Positions 61,598-64,000 of a stretch of DNA of 64,000 bases are shown here, in pieces. The translations under genes were made by a program, and so were the position numbers. The DNA comes from Rotaria sp. Silwood1 (Eukaryota > Rotifera > Eurotatoria > Philodinida > Philodinidae), in contig CAJNOP010000043.1 of NCBI GenBank assembly GCA_905250075.1, positions 120,772 through 184,771 on the forward strand, read 5' to 3'. Positions within the stretch are counted from its first letter, which is position 1; each line of letters begins with the position of its first letter. The notes below the pieces were generated by a model. The model did not search any database, was not told the origin of the DNA, and saw only the letters and a list, made by a program, of their open reading frames with translations.

Positions 61598-63811
61598 ATG
61601 ATGCGAAAAAAGGTAAAATTCTTCTACAAGTTTTTCTAGGTTCTTTATTGTTTTTTGATTAGGTACTTTTAATGGGTAAAAGTGGAGGAGGGAAAACATC
61701 AATGCGGTCAATTATTTTTGCTAACTATAGTGCAAAAGATACTCGACGTCTTGGTGCTACAAGTACAACAAAAAAAAAAGATTTTACTTAATTTCTATCT
61801 ATTAAAAAAAATTTCATTATCTTTTCTAGTGGATGTTGAACAATCCTATGTTCGTTTTCTGGGCAATCTGATATTAAATTTATGGGATTGTGGCGGTCAA
61901 GAAGCATTTATGGAATGTTATTTTGCTGCACAAAAAGATAATATATTTAAAAATGTCGAAGTGCTTATTTATGTATTTGATGTTCAAAGTCAAGAATTGG
62001 ACAAAGTGTGACATATAAAATAAGCATCATTCATTTTTTAAAATATTTGTTTAGGACTTACATTATTATCAATCATGTCTTGAATCAATTTTACAACATT
62101 CAAGTCAAGCGAAAATTTTTTGCCTTATACATAAAATGGATTTAGTACCAGAAGATATGCGAGAAAGTGTATGTTAATATTTTTTTGTTGTTTAATTCAG
62201 TATTTTTCTTTTATCTTTTGATTAGCTTTTTAATGAACGACAAACTATTTTAAACAATGTATCGAAACCATTACATTGTTCATGTTTTCGCACATCGATT
62301 TGGGATGAAACACTTTATAAAGTAAAATAATTTTACAGAAAAAAAAATTGAATTATCAAATAAAACATTATTTTCTATAGGCTTGGTCACAAATTGTTTA
62401 TCAATTAGTACCTAATGTAAAAGGATTAGAAAAAACATTAACTAATTTTGCAGACATTATTGACGCTGATGAAATTCTTCTTTTTGAAAAAGCAACGTTT
62501 TTAGTAAAATTTTATTATTATGTTGTTTAAATAGAAAAAAATAATTTACTAATTATATAGGTCATTTCACACTGTACACGTAAACCTCATAGAGATGCAC
62601 GACGATTTGAAAAGATAAGTGATATTATTAAACAATTTAAATTATCATGCAGGTAGACAATATTTTAAGTTAAAACTTTATGAATCTTTTTTTTTTCTAT
62701 GTTAGTAAATTAACTGCAGCATTTCAATCAATGGAGGTTCGAAATTCAACATTTGCTTGTTTTATTGAGCTATTAACACCAAATACTTATGTTATGGTTG
62801 TTATTAGTGATCCATCTATTTGTAAGTGTGATTCTATATGATATAGATAATTATTTAATATTATAAAAATTGATTATTTCTTTGATATAACATTGTCTTC
62901 TTGTCCTAACTTCACCATATTGAGTTCAAGATAATTGATCTATCAACAGTTAGTTTAAATTAAGAATATTATTTTATATGAATAAATATAAGTAATATTT
63001 GTTTCAGTTAACTTGAATTAACATTGATAGATAAACTCAACATAGGTTTCATATTTTAATCTCACCATCAGTATACGAGAGATGAAGGATTTGAGCTATC
63101 AACAAGCTAATACTCTTCATCGAAAAATACTTGCTGAAATACACTTGAAATGGTAAGAGTTAATTTTTAATAGAAAAACAAATCGAAAATATCACAAAGA
63201 AAGAGCAATCAAATAGCATTTTCCTTCTATTCGACATTGCATTGATTTGGTTACATGAGTTAATACTATTGATCAATATAACCAGAGTTGAGCAAGTAGA
63301 AGTTGTCTTAAGTACGCACTCGTTCAGCTTTGAATATAAAAAATGAGTTGATTAACAGAATATTTCCGGACTGAATGAAATTTAGTACTTATTTTTGGTA
63401 AACACTCTTGATTATCAACTAAAAATCAGATTGAGAATACATACAATGAATAAAACACATTTAGATGCACTAAGAAATAGTGCATAAATAGCAGAGCCCA
63501 TAAACAATGATTAGATTATCGACTACTTTGTCAATTCAATCAATTATATTGATTAACAGTATTTGAAAGACCGATTGAAATAGAGTTCATTAAAACACAG
63601 TTTCATTTTAATATTCACTTGAAATTAAATGGATGGCAAAGACAGCAAAATATTTTCTTTTTTTTATGTCTAGGAATGTTTATTAGATATGAATTAACAT
63701 TCAAAATAATCTTGAATTTGTTTTTATTTAGCGTCGGAAGTGACATTAATGAATATCCGCAATGCTCGAAAAGTATTTGAAAAACTTGAAAAAGACGTTT
63801 CTCGAAATTAA
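61598..63811 (+). CDS. RRAGA: Ras-related GTP-binding protein A (RagA)
   Basis: RagA/B pairs with RagC/D on the lysosome surface and recruits mTORC1 when amino acids are plentiful. Exons: 61598-61612, 61663-61762, 61830-62005, 62055-62168, 62226-62321, 62381-62503, 62561-62652, 62706-62821, 63732-63811; 303 residues (human 313). G1 is [19 protein letters not shown]3 is [12 protein letters not shown] and G4 is [42 protein letters not shown] and [17 protein letters not shown] mark the C-terminal roadblock region. All introns are about 50-70 bp except the last (910 bp), which contains a 50-bp MITE. V-ATPase subunit B, encoded elsewhere in this window, functions in the same lysosomal sensing machinery. 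Confidence 0.95.
63283..63332. mobile_element. Minute hAT-like MITE, 50 bp, in the RagA intron
   Basis: The left end CAGAGTTGAGCAAGTAGAAG and the complement of the right end, CAAAGCTGAACGAGTGCGTA, form diverged inverted repeats. They are flanked by AATATAAC (63275-63282) and AATATAAA (63333-63340), an 8-bp duplication with one mismatch. The ends are of the CAGAGCTG type seen at 5684 and 37575. Confidence 0.55.
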
Positions 63812-64000
63812 ATTTCATTATTATACCGGTGAATGGAGTAAGAAACATTAATTTATAAAATAATTTTCTTGCCATTCAGCTCAAATTTAACAAAACACAA
63901 AAATAATCATATTAATCAGAATTAATCTTTCTTTGTATCTTTCTTTCGTTTTTTTTACTTATCTTTCAAACTTACCGGCTGGTATTGTTATGTACTTGTG
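63812..64000. other. 3' flank of RagA
   Basis: Non-coding sequence after the RagA stop codon; no further gene is seen before the window ends. Confidence 0.4.

Noticed and set aside
63080..63160. Short frame [20 protein letters not shown] in the last RagA intron
   Set aside because: It looks codon-like and may be a transposon relic, but it is too short to assign, and the RagA exons join correctly without it.

Overview
The window looks like AT-rich animal nuclear DNA, most probably from a bdelloid rotifer. This is inferred. The genes have many short GT..AG introns (about 50-70 bp). Several predicted proteins match their human orthologues block by block. Others belong to families I associate with bdelloids: a fast-evolving F-box/leucine-rich protein, a WWE-PARP mono-ADP-ribosyltransferase, an arginine-ART-like fragment and a repeat-module secreted protein fragment. 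No rRNA, tRNA, CRISPR array or bacterial operon was seen. A 100-N assembly gap lies at 52950-53049.

Layout, left to right. 1-7.3 kb: gene fragments and repeats, including an ART-like pseudogene interrupted by a 1.05-kb hAT-like element. 7.3-8.2 kb: a minus-strand predicted lipid-anchored protein. 8.8-11.7 kb: three inverted-repeat elements. 12.1-19.9 kb: a tandem plus-strand block encoding V-ATPase subunit B, translation factor eIF1 and the SUMO E1 subunit SAE1. 20.1-22.8 kb: a small tail-anchored protein and a mucin-like single-pass membrane protein. 25.4-28.4 kb: a decayed membrane-protein gene and two hAT-like MITEs. 29.1-32.9 kb: an astacin metalloprotease with a threonine-rich tail. 33-39.8 kb: a gene desert with one tiny MITE. 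39.8-41.3 kb: the WWE-PARP gene. 42.0-49.8 kb: NAA25, the auxiliary subunit of the NatB acetyltransferase. 50.2-50.9 kb: sorting nexin SNX3. 51.5-52.9 kb: PGAP2 closely followed by an RPUSD2-type pseudouridine synthase that runs into the gap. 53.4-54.5 kb: a broken short-chain dehydrogenase. 55-58 kb: a long palindrome and the F-box gene. 58.2-60.5 kb: a telomere-like inverted tract and a mariner-like element. 61.6-63.8 kb: RagA GTPase.

The recognised genes are mostly housekeeping: vesicle acidification (V-ATPase B) and lysosomal amino-acid sensing (RagA), translation start (eIF1), SUMO activation (SAE1), N-terminal acetylation (NAA25), endosomal sorting (SNX3), GPI-anchor remodelling (PGAP2) and RNA pseudouridylation (RPUSD2). 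They do not form one pathway. I found no convincing new multi-gene system. The most notable structure is the number of near-palindromic non-autonomous DNA transposons: at least eleven, in three or more families. Several lie inside the unusually long introns of otherwise compact genes. Exon joins were worked out by hand; for the intact genes the summed exon lengths are divisible by three, which supports them.
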